Shown: positions 45,160 through 55,102 of the stretch, one piece after another
Position numbering within the stretch: the first letter of the stretch is position 1
How the letters are laid out: each line of letters opens with the position of its first letter
DNA from: Niabella sp.
GTDB taxonomy: Bacteria; Bacteroidota; Bacteroidia; Chitinophagales; Chitinophagaceae
Direction: 5' to 3'
Length of the DNA stretch: 64,000 nt
Assembly (NCBI GenBank): GCA_017744715.1
Contig: JAGIAT010000004.1
Location: 248,001-312,000, forward strand
Made by a program: the position numbers and the translations under genes
Notes under the pieces: model-generated
Seen by the model: the letters and a program-made list of their open reading frames with translations, nothing else
Database searches by the model: none
What the model was told of the DNA's origin: nothing

Positions 45160-47472
45160 ATGTTTCGCTTCCTCTTCTGTATCAGCCTCCTTACGTTGGC
45201 ATACACCGCTACCGCACAGTTCCGGCTACAGGATTATGCAATCGTATGGAATACACAAAGCAGGAATGCATCAGAATCGATGCCGGTTGGCGGAGGATCT
45301 ATCGGTGCCAATTTGTGGGTAGAAAATAAGGAGGCGCTGCTCTATTTTTCCCGTAGCGGCGCCTTTGATGAAAATAATACATTTTTAAAGGGGGGCCGCC
45401 TGCGGATCCGGATATACCCGGATCTTTTTGAAAATGGATCCTTTCAGCAACAGCTGAACCTGCAAAACGGCTACGCAACCATCCGGACAAAAAATGCAAA
45501 CGGAGCTGCAGAACTGAAGGTTTGGGTTTCTGTTTTTCAACCGGTGATCCACATTGCCGTCAATAGTTCGGTTCCGGTTACAGTGGAGGCGGCTTATGAA
45601 AACTGGCGGTTTGCCGACCGGCTGCAAAAAGGAAAAGAGAACAATGCCAATTCCTGGAAATGGGCCGGTCATGTAAAGGTGATCACTAAAAAAGATACGG
45701 TTCGCTTCGATGGGAACCGCGTACTCTTTTTTCACCGCAATAGCGATTCAACGGTGTTCGATGCAGCGGTAACGCAACAACAGCTGGATGCTGAAAAGCA
45801 GGCCCTGTTCAATCCGCTCAAAGCGCTTACCTCCGGCGGTATCATGGAAGGCGCCGGTTTTGTTACCGGAACAACCGGTGAAGGAGTATATGCGAACACT
45901 TTATTTAAAAGCTGGAGTCTGAAAAGCAGCCGTGCAAAAAAACATCATGAATTGAGGGTCGTTTTACACAATCATCAAACCGGCAGCATCCATACCTGGT
46001 TGAATGAGCTACAGCAACGGGTGCAGAAAAGTCGTGAGAATATAAAAGACCAGGCCGCCACATTGCAATGGTGGCAGCAATTCTGGAACCGCAGTTATAT
46101 CTGCATCAACCCGGATAAAAAAGACCCGGCAGATACGGCCTGGCAAATCGGGCGCAACTATCAGCTGTTCCGGTATATGCTGGCCGCCAATGCCTACGGC
46201 TCCTATCCCACAAAATTCAATGGCGGACTCTTTACCGTGGATCCTGTATTTACGGATAGCTCGATCAACGGCACACCCGATCACCGTAACTGGGGCGGCG
46301 GTACTTTTACGGCACAGAACCAACGCCTGGTATACTGGCCGCTGCTTAAAAGCGGGGATGCGGATCTGATGCAGCCGCAGTTTGATTTTTATAACCGGTT
46401 ACTACCTACGGCCGAACTGCGTACCAAACATTACTGGAATCATAAAGGTGCCTATTTTAATGAACAGCTGGAAAATTTCGGACTGCCGAATCCTACAGAA
46501 TACGGCTGGAAACGGCCGGCGGGTTTTGATCCGGGTATGGAATACAATGCCTGGCTGGAATATGAGTGGGACACGGTGCTGGAGTTTTGTATGATGCTGC
46601 TGGAAGCACAGGATTACGCAGGCGTGCATATAGAAACATACCTGCCATTGATCAAAAGCTGTCTTGTTTTTTTTGACGAACATTACCAGTACCTGGCCAG
46701 GAAAAGCGGTAATAAAGCACTTGATCAGCAAGGCCACCTGGTACTCTATCCCGGTTCCGGGGCCGAAACGTTTAAGATGGCCTATAATGCCAGCTCCACT
46801 ATCGCCGCTTTAAGAACCGTAACGCAAAAATTATTGTCGGCACCGGTTCCATTAACGGAAGAAGAAAAAAATTATTTTGAAGCATTCCTCAAAAGGATCC
46901 CACCCATTCCCTATATGCAGTATGGAGGAAAAACCACCATTGCCCCCGCCCGGGTTTGGGCACGGGTGAACAATACCGAGTCTTCCATGCTGTACCCCGT
47001 TTTTCCATGGGGCATTTTTGGCGTAGGCAGGCCCGGGCTGGATACGGCCATCAACACCTATGAACTGGACACTTTTGCCCTGAAGTTCAGAAGCGCTGCG
47101 GGGTGGAAACAGGATAACATTTTTGCAGCCCGCCTGGGGTTAACGGCAGCAGCCAGGCACCTAACGGTTTTAAAGCTGAAAGACAGCGGCCGCCGCTTCC
47201 CCGCGTTCTGGGGACCGGGCTATGATTGGGTGCCGGATCATAACTGGGGCGGCTCCGGTATGATTGGTCTGCAGGAAATGCTGTTGCAGGCCGTTGATGA
47301 CAAACTCTACCTGTTTCCCGCATGGCCAAAAGAGTGGGATGTATCCTTCAAACTTCATGCACCCCGGCAAACAACCATAGAAGGGATCTATAAAAACGGG
47401 CAACTGACCATCCTTAAAGTAACCCCCCAAAGCCGGGAAAAAGATGTGGTGAATCTGCTGCACGAATTGTAG
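45160..47472 (+). CDS. DUF5703-domain protein, GH95-like (alpha/alpha)6-barrel
   Basis: The 770-residue protein has a signal peptide (cleavage near ATAQ) and begins with the DUF5703 pattern, VWNTQSRNASESMPVGGGSIGANLWVENKEALLYF, broken here as VWNTQSRNASESMPVGGG and SIGANLWVENKEALLYF. This resembles the N-terminal beta-domain of GH95 enzymes. The rest fits an (alpha/alpha)6 barrel, with HRNWGGGTFTAQNQRLVYWP where GH95 has its active-site Asn stretch, and FPAFWGPGYDWVPDHNWGGSG near the end where GH95 has its catalytic Asp loop. No activity has been shown for this family to my knowledge. It is convergent with a true GH95 gene 84 bases away, and divergent from the AraC regulator, which may control it. 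Confidence 0.82.
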   Translation: MFRFLFCISLLTLAYTATAQFRLQDYAIVWNTQSRNASESMPVGGGSIGANLWVENKEALLYFSRSGAFDENNTFLKGGRLRIRIYPDLFENGSFQQQLNLQNGYATIRTKNANGAAELKVWVSVFQPVIHIAVNSSVPVTVEAAYENWRFADRLQKGKENNANSWKWAGHVKVITKKDTVRFDGNRVLFFHRNSDSTVFDAAVTQQQLDAEKQALFNPLKALTSGGIMEGAGFVTGTTGEGVYANTLFKSWSLKSSRAKKHHELRVVLHNHQTGSIHTWLNELQQRVQKSRENIKDQAATLQWWQQFWNRSYICINPDKKDPADTAWQIGRNYQLFRYMLAANAYGSYPTKFNGGLFTVDPVFTDSSINGTPDHRNWGGGTFTAQNQRLVYWPLLKSGDADLMQPQFDFYNRLLPTAELRTKHYWNHKGAYFNEQLENFGLPNPTEYGWKRPAGFDPGMEYNAWLEYEWDTVLEFCMMLLEAQDYAGVHIETYLPLIKSCLVFFDEHYQYLARKSGNKALDQQGHLVLYPGSGAETFKMAYNASSTIAALRTVTQKLLSAPVPLTEEEKNYFEAFLKRIPPIPYMQYGGKTTIAPARVWARVNNTESSMLYPVFPWGIFGVGRPGLDTAINTYELDTFALKFRSAAGWKQDNIFAARLGLTAAARHLTVLKLKDSGRRFPAFWGPGYDWVPDHNWGGSGMIGLQEMLLQAVDDKLYLFPAWPKEWDVSFKLHAPRQTTIEGIYKNGQLTILKVTPQSREKDVVNLLHEL

Positions 47473-47556
47473 CGTCTTCTACTGACGGCGCTACTCCCCA
47501 GCGGCACATCCCGGGTTACCAGAAAACCGAACAACATTGCGGGAAGAAATGAATCG

Positions 47557-50382
47557 TTATAATGCTTCAATACTTTTAAAACCGGGAGCTATTTTATAAC
47601 GCTTTCCTTTTTTAAATGTAAAAGGCAATACAGCGCCATTATAACGCAACGTAACATTACCGTCTGCAATGGCCGTTATGGTAAGGCCTGTAAGTTGTTT
47701 GTTTTGCCATTCCAGGTCCAGTATCAGTCCTCCCCTGGCATGAATACCATTGATCCGGCCACCGGGCAGCGCGTCGGGCAAGGCCGGCAGGAGATCTATA
47801 AACGCAGTATGCGATTGCACCAGCATTTCGCCAATACCGGCAGCACCGCCAAAGTTGCCGTCGATCTGGAAGGGCGGATGCGCATCAAATAAATTGGGGT
47901 AACTTCCGGCGCCTCTGCCCGCCGGACTTAGCAGCATCTGTATAAGCTTGTAGGTATGATTGCCATCCCTGAAACGCGCCCAAAGATTGATCTTCCAGCC
48001 CAGGCTCCAGCCCGTGGCGGCATCCCCGCGATAGATCAGTGACTGGCGGGCGGCGTTCATCAGGTCCGGAGTGGTTTCCCAGTTGATCTCATTCCCCGGG
48101 TATACGCCCCATAGATGTGATACATGACGATGCTTATTCGTAGTGTCATCCACATCCTGCATCCATTCCTGCAGCTGGCCATAACGCCCGATCTTATTGG
48201 GTGCAATACGGGAATATTTATCTTCCAGTTCTTTTCGGAATGCACCATCGCGGTTCAGGATCTTTGAAGCTTCAATCGTGTTTTTGAACAGGGCACGGAT
48301 GATCTGGTGGTCCATAGTGGGACCGGCTACCAATCCGCCCTGTTCCGGTGAATTGGAAGGCGTACTGATCAGGTAACCGCTTACCGGGTCCTTAACCAGG
48401 AAGCTGTTAAAGAACAGGGCCGCGTCCTTCATAATGGGATAGGCCGTGTCTTTCAAAAAACGTTCGTCTTTTGTAAATAAGTAACGCTCCCAAAGATGCT
48501 CGCAAAACCAGGCGCCGCCGGTAACCCAGATGCCGTGATCGGAGGCGTTGATGGCTGCCGTTCCCCGCCAAAGGTCTGTATTGTGGTGCAGTACCCACCC
48601 CGGCGCATTGTAATATTCCTTTGCGGTTTCCCGGCCGGATGCGGCTACTTCCTGCGTCATTTTGAAGAAAGCGCTGTGCAGCGGCGAAAGTCCCAGCAGC
48701 TCAGCCGGCCAATAGTTCATCTCTGCATTAATATTTGTGGTGTATTTACTTCCCCATGGGGGAGACAACAGGTCGTTCCAGATCCCCTGCAAATTTGCCG
48801 GATAGGTGCCCGGCCGTGAACTGCTGATCAGCAGGTACCGTCCGTATTGCAGATACAGCGCTACAAACTCCGGATCTCCTGTACGCGCAAACTGCGCCAG
48901 GCGCTGATCCGTAGGTAACGGTGCATTTGCATCCCGTACAGACGGGTTATAAAAATTTACGGAAAGGGTATTAAAATACTGCCGGTATTCTTTTATATGA
49001 TCATTCAGTACCGAAGCAAAGGGCTTTTGTCCTATTTTTTGCAATGTAGCTTTGCAATGCGCTGCAGGCTGCCCGGATACATCTTTATAGTTGCGGTAAT
49101 TGGTTGCGGCCGTTATCCATACGGTTGCTTCATCGGCGCCGCTTACAAGAATGCGGTTATCTTTTATGGCAATGCTTCCTTTTCTTGTTGTTACACGCAC
49201 ATAACTTTCGCCGAATAAGGCGCCGTCTTTAACCTGCACATGAAGCGCTACTGTTTGCGGATCAATCTTCCGGAGTACAAAATCCCGGTGCGGGCTGGAA
49301 AGCGCTGTTTCAAAATGAATGGCTCCGGCCTTGTCTGCCTTAAAGTTTACTGCAATTACCTGGTTGGGCACACTTGCAATATAGGTACGTGTAAACGCAG
49401 TGCCACCGCTCTTGTATGAAGTGGTTAATGTTGCATCTTCCAGGTTGAGCGTACGGCGGTATTGTGTTACCGAAGCGGGATCTACATCAAAATGAAAATG
49501 TACATCCCCAAAAGGCTGGTAGCGGGCCTGGTATTCGCCTACGGGCGGCACCTTTTCCGATTGGATCCAGTACTTCCACCGGCCATTTAATGGCAACTTG
49601 GCATCCGGTTTTCCGGCCGGATAAATACCAATTGCTTTACCCGCATCTTTATATCCGAGGATACCGCCCTTCCCTGCAACGTTTAATACCAGTATGGCGA
49701 TACTGTTTTTACCCGCCTTTATTACAGAAGCGGGCACCTTATACATCCGTGCGTCTCCATTGTTTTGTGCACCTACTTTTATGCCATTTACAAAAGTGAT
49801 GTCCTGTTCGGCGATCTTGTTCAGGTCCAGTTCCAATGTTTTTCCCTTCCAGTCTGCCGGCAGCTCAAAGCTGGTACGAAACCAAACAGCACCGTCCAGC
49901 TCCCCCAGGCCTTCCTTTTCCCAGCCATCGTAATTGGGTACCCGGATCGTTTTCCAGTTCCGGTCGTCATAGATCGCTGTCGAAGGATTATTTTTTTTCC
50001 GGAGGATACTTTTTACCTGTGTAGCCCAAGCATCACGATCACCTTCGGCTGATTTTAACCCCAGGAATTCGCGACCGGCCAGGTCTTCCGCTTCCTTTTG
50101 TTTACCGGCAAACAGCAGTCCCCTTATAGAATCGAGGTATTTGTAGGCACCCTTCCGGTTATAATCCCTCGGACCTCCGGACCAGAGCGTTTCTTCGTTA
50201 AACTGGATCCGGTCATCCGCTACACCTCCAAAAACCATCGCTCCCAAACGACCATTCCCAATGGGCAATGCCTCTACCCACTCGGTTGCCGGCCGGTTGT
50301 ACCAAAGTTTCAGCTGCTGCGCGTTGCCCACTTGCATCATTACGGCAAAGGCCAATACCGTTAAAGAATAATACTTTTTCAT
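47557..50382 (-). CDS. GH95 alpha-L-fucosidase/galactosidase with an inserted beta-sandwich domain
   Basis: The 941-residue protein has a signal peptide and begins with the GH95 N-terminal domain (LWYNRPATEWVEALPIGNGR). The catalytic barrel has TTNINAEMNYWPAELLGL (the two active-site Asn), HHNTDLWRG, SNSPEQGG (general acid Glu) and FQIDGNFGGAAGI (catalytic Asp), so it should be active on 1,2-linked L-fucose or L-galactose. About 170 residues near positions 115-285 interrupt the N-terminal domain. They carry NYDGWEKEGLGELDGAVWFR and ILVLNVAGKGGILGY, which look like the jelly-roll of sialate O-acetylesterases and beta-galactosidases. This explains the length excess over the usual 780. An alternative reading as a fusion with an esterase is weak, since no esterase catalytic motif is visible. 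Confidence 0.9.
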   Translation of the reverse strand: MKKYYSLTVLAFAVMMQVGNAQQLKLWYNRPATEWVEALPIGNGRLGAMVFGGVADDRIQFNEETLWSGGPRDYNRKGAYKYLDSIRGLLFAGKQKEAEDLAGREFLGLKSAEGDRDAWATQVKSILRKKNNPSTAIYDDRNWKTIRVPNYDGWEKEGLGELDGAVWFRTSFELPADWKGKTLELDLNKIAEQDITFVNGIKVGAQNNGDARMYKVPASVIKAGKNSIAILVLNVAGKGGILGYKDAGKAIGIYPAGKPDAKLPLNGRWKYWIQSEKVPPVGEYQARYQPFGDVHFHFDVDPASVTQYRRTLNLEDATLTTSYKSGGTAFTRTYIASVPNQVIAVNFKADKAGAIHFETALSSPHRDFVLRKIDPQTVALHVQVKDGALFGESYVRVTTRKGSIAIKDNRILVSGADEATVWITAATNYRNYKDVSGQPAAHCKATLQKIGQKPFASVLNDHIKEYRQYFNTLSVNFYNPSVRDANAPLPTDQRLAQFARTGDPEFVALYLQYGRYLLISSSRPGTYPANLQGIWNDLLSPPWGSKYTTNINAEMNYWPAELLGLSPLHSAFFKMTQEVAASGRETAKEYYNAPGWVLHHNTDLWRGTAAINASDHGIWVTGGAWFCEHLWERYLFTKDERFLKDTAYPIMKDAALFFNSFLVKDPVSGYLISTPSNSPEQGGLVAGPTMDHQIIRALFKNTIEASKILNRDGAFRKELEDKYSRIAPNKIGRYGQLQEWMQDVDDTTNKHRHVSHLWGVYPGNEINWETTPDLMNAARQSLIYRGDAATGWSLGWKINLWARFRDGNHTYKLIQMLLSPAGRGAGSYPNLFDAHPPFQIDGNFGGAAGIGEMLVQSHTAFIDLLPALPDALPGGRINGIHARGGLILDLEWQNKQLTGLTITAIADGNVTLRYNGAVLPFTFKKGKRYKIAPGFKSIEAL

Positions 50383-50530
50383 ACTTATTTGCCATCGGAC
50401 ACCAGCCTTCCAATTTTTTCAGGTTTTGGCGATTTGGTGACGGTTTGATATTAAAACATTGTTTTCAGTTGCTAATATATGAATACGTTTCTTCTTCCCG
50501 TTGTGTTTTTGTCTTTTTATGCAACACGGG

Positions 50531-52078
50531 TTAGTGCTTAATCACTTCCCCTTCTTTTACTGCCGGATCGATTTGAATAGCGGCATCGTCAACAAGATTG
50601 TTCTTAACAACAATTTCTTCCGTAGCCAATCCTGTAATGCGCATAAACGGCGCGGCTTTGGCAAACGGCCAGCAATCCTGTATGCGTGCGCCTTTTACAT
50701 CATTCAGCCATATCATGGGCGCAGCTGCCGGCAGCCTGGCCTCAAAATTAACCACTGAAAGCCGCTCTGTAACGTCTGCTTTTAATGCCGGCCCCAGCTG
50801 TGTATGCACCCGTACATTGTTCAATGATATATCTTTGGCGTTTTTCAGGCTAATGCCCCGTTCGGCCTCAAACACTACGTCATTCAGGCTGACTTCCGAA
50901 ACAGGCATTTCCTTTAGTCCGTTTATATACAATGCCTCCCTGGTATACGCCGTGATATTGCTAAGCCGGATATTCCGGAAACGGGGTGTCCGTTCCGACA
51001 CAGGTTCCTCCGGCACTTTTGCATATTCCATATCGAGCACGATAGCCTGCTCTTTAATGTTTTTCATCACAATATTGCTGACGCTTATATCTTCCACCAC
51101 GCCGCCTCTGCCGCGCGTTGTTTTAATACGGATGCCGCGGTCGGTGCCGTCAAAAATACAATTACTGATCACGATTTTTTTAACGCCGCCACTCATTTCG
51201 CTGCCGATCACCACCCCACCATGTCCGCTGAGCATGGTGCAATTGGTGATGGTATAATTTTCCGCCGGCCGGGCTTTTGCGCGTCCCGGGGCGTCTTTAC
51301 CGGATTTAATGGTAATACAGTCATCCCCTACGCTGATATGACAATCGCTGATGTGTACGTTGCTGCAGCTTTCCGGATTGATGCCGTCTGTATTGGGTGC
51401 CTGCTGGCCCGGGTTAATAATCGTAACTGCGTGCACCGTTACATTGTCGCAAAATTGCGGATTGATGGTCCAGAACGGTGAATTGCGGATGGTGATTCCC
51501 TGGATAAAAATATTTTTACTATGCATGAACTGGATAAAGGGCGGGCGTAAAAAACCGCGCTTCATTTGCCTGGGATCATCCGGTAAAAGAATGTTCTTAT
51601 TCAGGCGGTCAAATTCCAGTTGCCATTTGGAGCGCGGCTGCCCCTCCTTATACCCTTCTACAAAATCCCACCATTTTTTACCATGCCCGTAGATCGTGCC
51701 CCTTCCGGTGATCGCGATATGCTCCACGCCGTTCGCATAGAAAAGCGGGGAAAAGCTCATTACATCCACTCCCTCGTAGCGACTTTCCACCATGGGCAGG
51801 TAATCATCAAAATCATCACTGAAATGCAGTTCCGCACCGGCATCAATAAGGATGGTAATATTACTTTTTAAATGAATGGGGCCGGTAAGGTATTTCCCCG
51901 CCGGAAAATAAACCGTACCTCCGCCTGCTGTTGCTGCAGCTTTAATGGCCCTGGCAATTGCCGCTGTTGCTTTTGCACTGCTGTCCTTTTTTGCGCCGAA
52001 TTTAGTAACATCATAGTATTGCCGGGCATTTGCGGGTGTGCACATCAAAAAGGCGATAACAACAAAAAAAAACCGCAT
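50531..52078 (-). CDS. glycoside hydrolase family 28, polygalacturonase/rhamnogalacturonase-like
   Basis: The 515-residue protein has a signal peptide (cleavage near NAR) and a right-handed beta-helix with the GH28 motifs in order: NTDGINPESC, SVGDDCITIKSG, GHGGVVIGSEMSGG and RGIRIKT. These carry the three catalytic Asp, the His and the Arg-x-Lys pair. GH28 enzymes cut alpha-linked galacturonate or related uronate bonds; exo-acting and rhamnogalacturonan-specific forms exist. Its length exceeds that of simple endo-polygalacturonases (about 350-400) and agrees with bacterial exo-types. The gene follows a galacturonidase-like gene on the same strand, supporting a uronic-acid-containing substrate. 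Confidence 0.9.
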   Translation of the reverse strand: MRFFFVVIAFLMCTPANARQYYDVTKFGAKKDSSAKATAAIARAIKAAATAGGGTVYFPAGKYLTGPIHLKSNITILIDAGAELHFSDDFDDYLPMVESRYEGVDVMSFSPLFYANGVEHIAITGRGTIYGHGKKWWDFVEGYKEGQPRSKWQLEFDRLNKNILLPDDPRQMKRGFLRPPFIQFMHSKNIFIQGITIRNSPFWTINPQFCDNVTVHAVTIINPGQQAPNTDGINPESCSNVHISDCHISVGDDCITIKSGKDAPGRAKARPAENYTITNCTMLSGHGGVVIGSEMSGGVKKIVISNCIFDGTDRGIRIKTTRGRGGVVEDISVSNIVMKNIKEQAIVLDMEYAKVPEEPVSERTPRFRNIRLSNITAYTREALYINGLKEMPVSEVSLNDVVFEAERGISLKNAKDISLNNVRVHTQLGPALKADVTERLSVVNFEARLPAAAPMIWLNDVKGARIQDCWPFAKAAPFMRITGLATEEIVVKNNLVDDAAIQIDPAVKEGEVIKH

Positions 52079-52210
52079 AAAAGTTTATTATTAGATGATA
52101 GAATGATTCTGCAAACCGCAGGCGGGCAGCGGATTCCGGGTTGTGCGCGGAGCAACCATCCACCGCGGCAATGTTGCAGCGCCCCTGTCCGCCGTGGCAA
52201 AAGGCATCAT

Positions 52211-54919
52211 TTACTCAAACAACCAATCTACCTGCTTTTTATTTCCGCTTTCATACAAACCGGCGTCATAGACCTTCATCGGCTGATTACCGTCGATAAA
52301 TCCTAATACGATGGCCACCCCTTTTTCGAGTTTAAGCGTATGAATGCCCGGCTTAAATTCGTACATGTGTACATTCAGTTGTGGCATACCGGGTATTACC
52401 AGCGCATTGGCGATCTTCGTTTCTGCCTGGCCATAGTCATTGGCCAGTGCATTTGTTTCCAGTTCGGGCGCTTTCAGGTAAAACGTATCTTTTGAAAAAG
52501 CTGATTTTTGCGGTTGAAAAAAGCCTACAAGCACTTTTACGGGCCGGGTATTGCTAAATGTATAAAACGTGCCTTTCTGTAATTGTGTTTTATAAGAAAG
52601 CTTCAAGCCTTTCAGCCCTTTCAGTTCGGGTGCAAACGACCGGATGGCTAAGGTGGTATCCGAAAAAGGTTGTGCAAGACTGTCTATAAAAAATTCTCCT
52701 ACCGGCTTATCCTTGTTCATTATCCTGGCCGCTGTGTAGGGCGCTGCCATCACGGCATTGGTCCCCGGATGTTTATTTAAGGAATCCACCCTGTATTGAA
52801 ACACCGCCAGTTCGTTCTCAAACGGAACCAGCACTTCCTTCCATGTTTTAAAAGTACCATCCACCCCGCGAATAGGGATCTTCCGCTGCTGCGTCTGCAT
52901 ACTGTTGGCATACAGATACGTTCCTTCTGTTAAAGACACCAGTTTTTTATACCAATCCACACTTTCCTTTAACAATGGCAGCGCCTTTTCCAGGTCCTTT
53001 ACATCATCCGAATATTTGTACCGTAATATCCACAATGCGGCTTCGGCCTTCGCGGCATAATGGTAGGCCAGGGCCCGGTAACAGTTTGCATCATTTTTTA
53101 TGCGTGTAAATTCTTCTTTGTTTTTTGTTACGTTGCCGATCGCTTCCAAAGCAGCCACTGCAGCATCTCCATGTGCACGCACTTCAGCAGCCACCTGCAC
53201 CGGCGTTTCTCCATGATGGGCCATCTTCCGCCATTCCTTATCGGCATAATCGGTCAACATTTCCCCTTCGGGGCTCTCTCCTTCATATAACAGGGTAAAC
53301 AAGCCATAGCGATAGGGATTAATAAGCTGTGTCATCAGCATGCCCAATGTAAGCGTTTGCCGGTTGCCATCCGTAATGCCAAACCGTCGCAGTAATTTGG
53401 GCGCAATTTCCCCCATAGCTTCATAGGCCTGCAATACAACGCGCCCTTTTTCCGGGCCGATTCCAAACTGCGCTCCCATTAAACCACTCCAAAAGCCGAT
53501 CTCTTCCTGCCGGTTGCGCTTCGATCGCCAGGCATACCGGCTCCATGCCTTATACCAGATCCAGTCCCTTTCAATCTGCAAGAGCCGTTTTCCTCCCCGG
53601 ATACTGTCGGCACTATAAGGCCAATCCCAATAGGATGATTCAGGATACAGATGCAACCCGTGCGCCCCCAATACTTCATGCATTCCTGTTACACTTTGTT
53701 GGATAAAATCCGGCGATCCATAACGGAAAGGCTCCAGGTTAGCCAGAATATGTACGTTGGCAATATGTACGCTTCCCAGGTGGCTCAACGTCTGGTGCAG
53801 CTTAGCCCATTCGCCTCTCGGCCTCGGAACCGTTAACGCTTCTCCATTAAATTTTGCTTCGGTATATAAATTTTTATATAAAGGCAATGCCGCCTTCATT
53901 ACAGCAGGAGCATCGGTATCATGCGCCCGCAATACGATGGGTGGTTCTTCTTTAATACCCAGCGTTTTCATGCCATCCTGTACCCCAGGAATGATGGTCT
54001 TTGTAAACCATTCGATATCATCATTCCCCACGCCCTCCATTGCCTCGCCCAAACATACCATCAGTCCTACATTCGGATATTTTTCTACAAAGGCAGCGAT
54101 CGACTTCCGGGTATAGTCGGCAATAACAGGAATGATGGGCCGTTCGCGTTCCTGTGTTTTCAAGTGGTTCCTTTCTGCAAAAGGTTTTGATACGATGATA
54201 TTGTAAAACATTTGTATCACCCAGATTCCCCGTTTGTCAGCCTCGGTCGTCAGGAACCGGTACATTTCTTCATTCTTTTTAAACGTTGCGTCATCCACTT
54301 CCACGGCATAGGGGTAATCCTTTAGTTTTACCAGGGAAGCAAAGGGGTGTCCGTTCCAGAGATATAAGGAATTCATCCGGTTGTGCACCATGGAATCCAG
54401 TACCTCTATCCATAGCTTTTTGTCATAAAGCCAGGGAAAGGTTTGGGGCGCATAGGGGTACTCATACACATTGTGCCCGGGTAAGTAATAGGGTTTCTGA
54501 ATGCCGATGCATGCACCGCGCAGCACCATTTCCGGAACATCGGAAAAAGATAGTACTTCCGGCAGGCCACCACCTGCCCTGACACGATCGGACAATTCCA
54601 GACAGCCATACAGGATTCCTGAGGCGTCTGCGCCTTTTATCATCACCCGTTTGTTCCTGGCCTCAATGGAGAAACTTTCTTTTTTTCCACCGCTACCGGT
54701 ATACAAACCAACAAAGATTCCACCAGTCTTTTCAGCCACTACCGGTGCTACACGAACGGTATAGCCTGCAGCTATAAGCGTCTTCTTTAACTGCTCCGCA
54801 CCATACCGCACCCGCTCCGCAGCATTTTCCGGCAAACCAATGGTCACACTTTCTCTTACCGGTAATGCACATAATTTAATTGTGATCACCAATAACATTC
54901 CTGTTAATAGTTCCTTCAT
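52211..54919 (-). CDS. large secreted glycosidase-like protein (alpha-D-galacturonidase-annotated family)
   Basis: The 902-residue protein has a signal peptide (cleavage near CALP), then a small alpha/beta domain of the kind that precedes the barrel in GH67, GH115 and GH20 enzymes (VRYGAEQLKKTLIAAGYTV ... GILYGCLELSDRV). A TIM-barrel-like part follows with MVLRGACIGIQKPYY, NRMNSLYLWNGHPF, LMVCLGEAMEG and HLYPESSYWDWPY, each carrying candidate acidic residues. A long helical segment and a C-terminal beta domain complete it. I recall proteins like this annotated as alpha-D-galacturonidase, possibly near GH138, but I cannot verify the family. The GH28 neighbour supports a uronate substrate. Exact chemistry is unassigned. 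Confidence 0.68.
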   Translation of the reverse strand: MKELLTGMLLVITIKLCALPVRESVTIGLPENAAERVRYGAEQLKKTLIAAGYTVRVAPVVAEKTGGIFVGLYTGSGGKKESFSIEARNKRVMIKGADASGILYGCLELSDRVRAGGGLPEVLSFSDVPEMVLRGACIGIQKPYYLPGHNVYEYPYAPQTFPWLYDKKLWIEVLDSMVHNRMNSLYLWNGHPFASLVKLKDYPYAVEVDDATFKKNEEMYRFLTTEADKRGIWVIQMFYNIIVSKPFAERNHLKTQERERPIIPVIADYTRKSIAAFVEKYPNVGLMVCLGEAMEGVGNDDIEWFTKTIIPGVQDGMKTLGIKEEPPIVLRAHDTDAPAVMKAALPLYKNLYTEAKFNGEALTVPRPRGEWAKLHQTLSHLGSVHIANVHILANLEPFRYGSPDFIQQSVTGMHEVLGAHGLHLYPESSYWDWPYSADSIRGGKRLLQIERDWIWYKAWSRYAWRSKRNRQEEIGFWSGLMGAQFGIGPEKGRVVLQAYEAMGEIAPKLLRRFGITDGNRQTLTLGMLMTQLINPYRYGLFTLLYEGESPEGEMLTDYADKEWRKMAHHGETPVQVAAEVRAHGDAAVAALEAIGNVTKNKEEFTRIKNDANCYRALAYHYAAKAEAALWILRYKYSDDVKDLEKALPLLKESVDWYKKLVSLTEGTYLYANSMQTQQRKIPIRGVDGTFKTWKEVLVPFENELAVFQYRVDSLNKHPGTNAVMAAPYTAARIMNKDKPVGEFFIDSLAQPFSDTTLAIRSFAPELKGLKGLKLSYKTQLQKGTFYTFSNTRPVKVLVGFFQPQKSAFSKDTFYLKAPELETNALANDYGQAETKIANALVIPGMPQLNVHMYEFKPGIHTLKLEKGVAIVLGFIDGNQPMKVYDAGLYESGNKKQVDWLFE

Positions 54920-55102
54920 GCTTCTATAAATTCTATGATCAATCGCTGCTGTAATTTATTGCCCGCATTCGCGCATATACCGCCCCCGGAACCATACAGC
55001 TGCAGGTTTCTGATACAATGTTTCAATCTTATGCCTAATCCCGCTGGTATAGATAAAGTCCCCTTCCAAAAAGGCGGCCTATGATGCAATAACAACCCGG
55101 CC

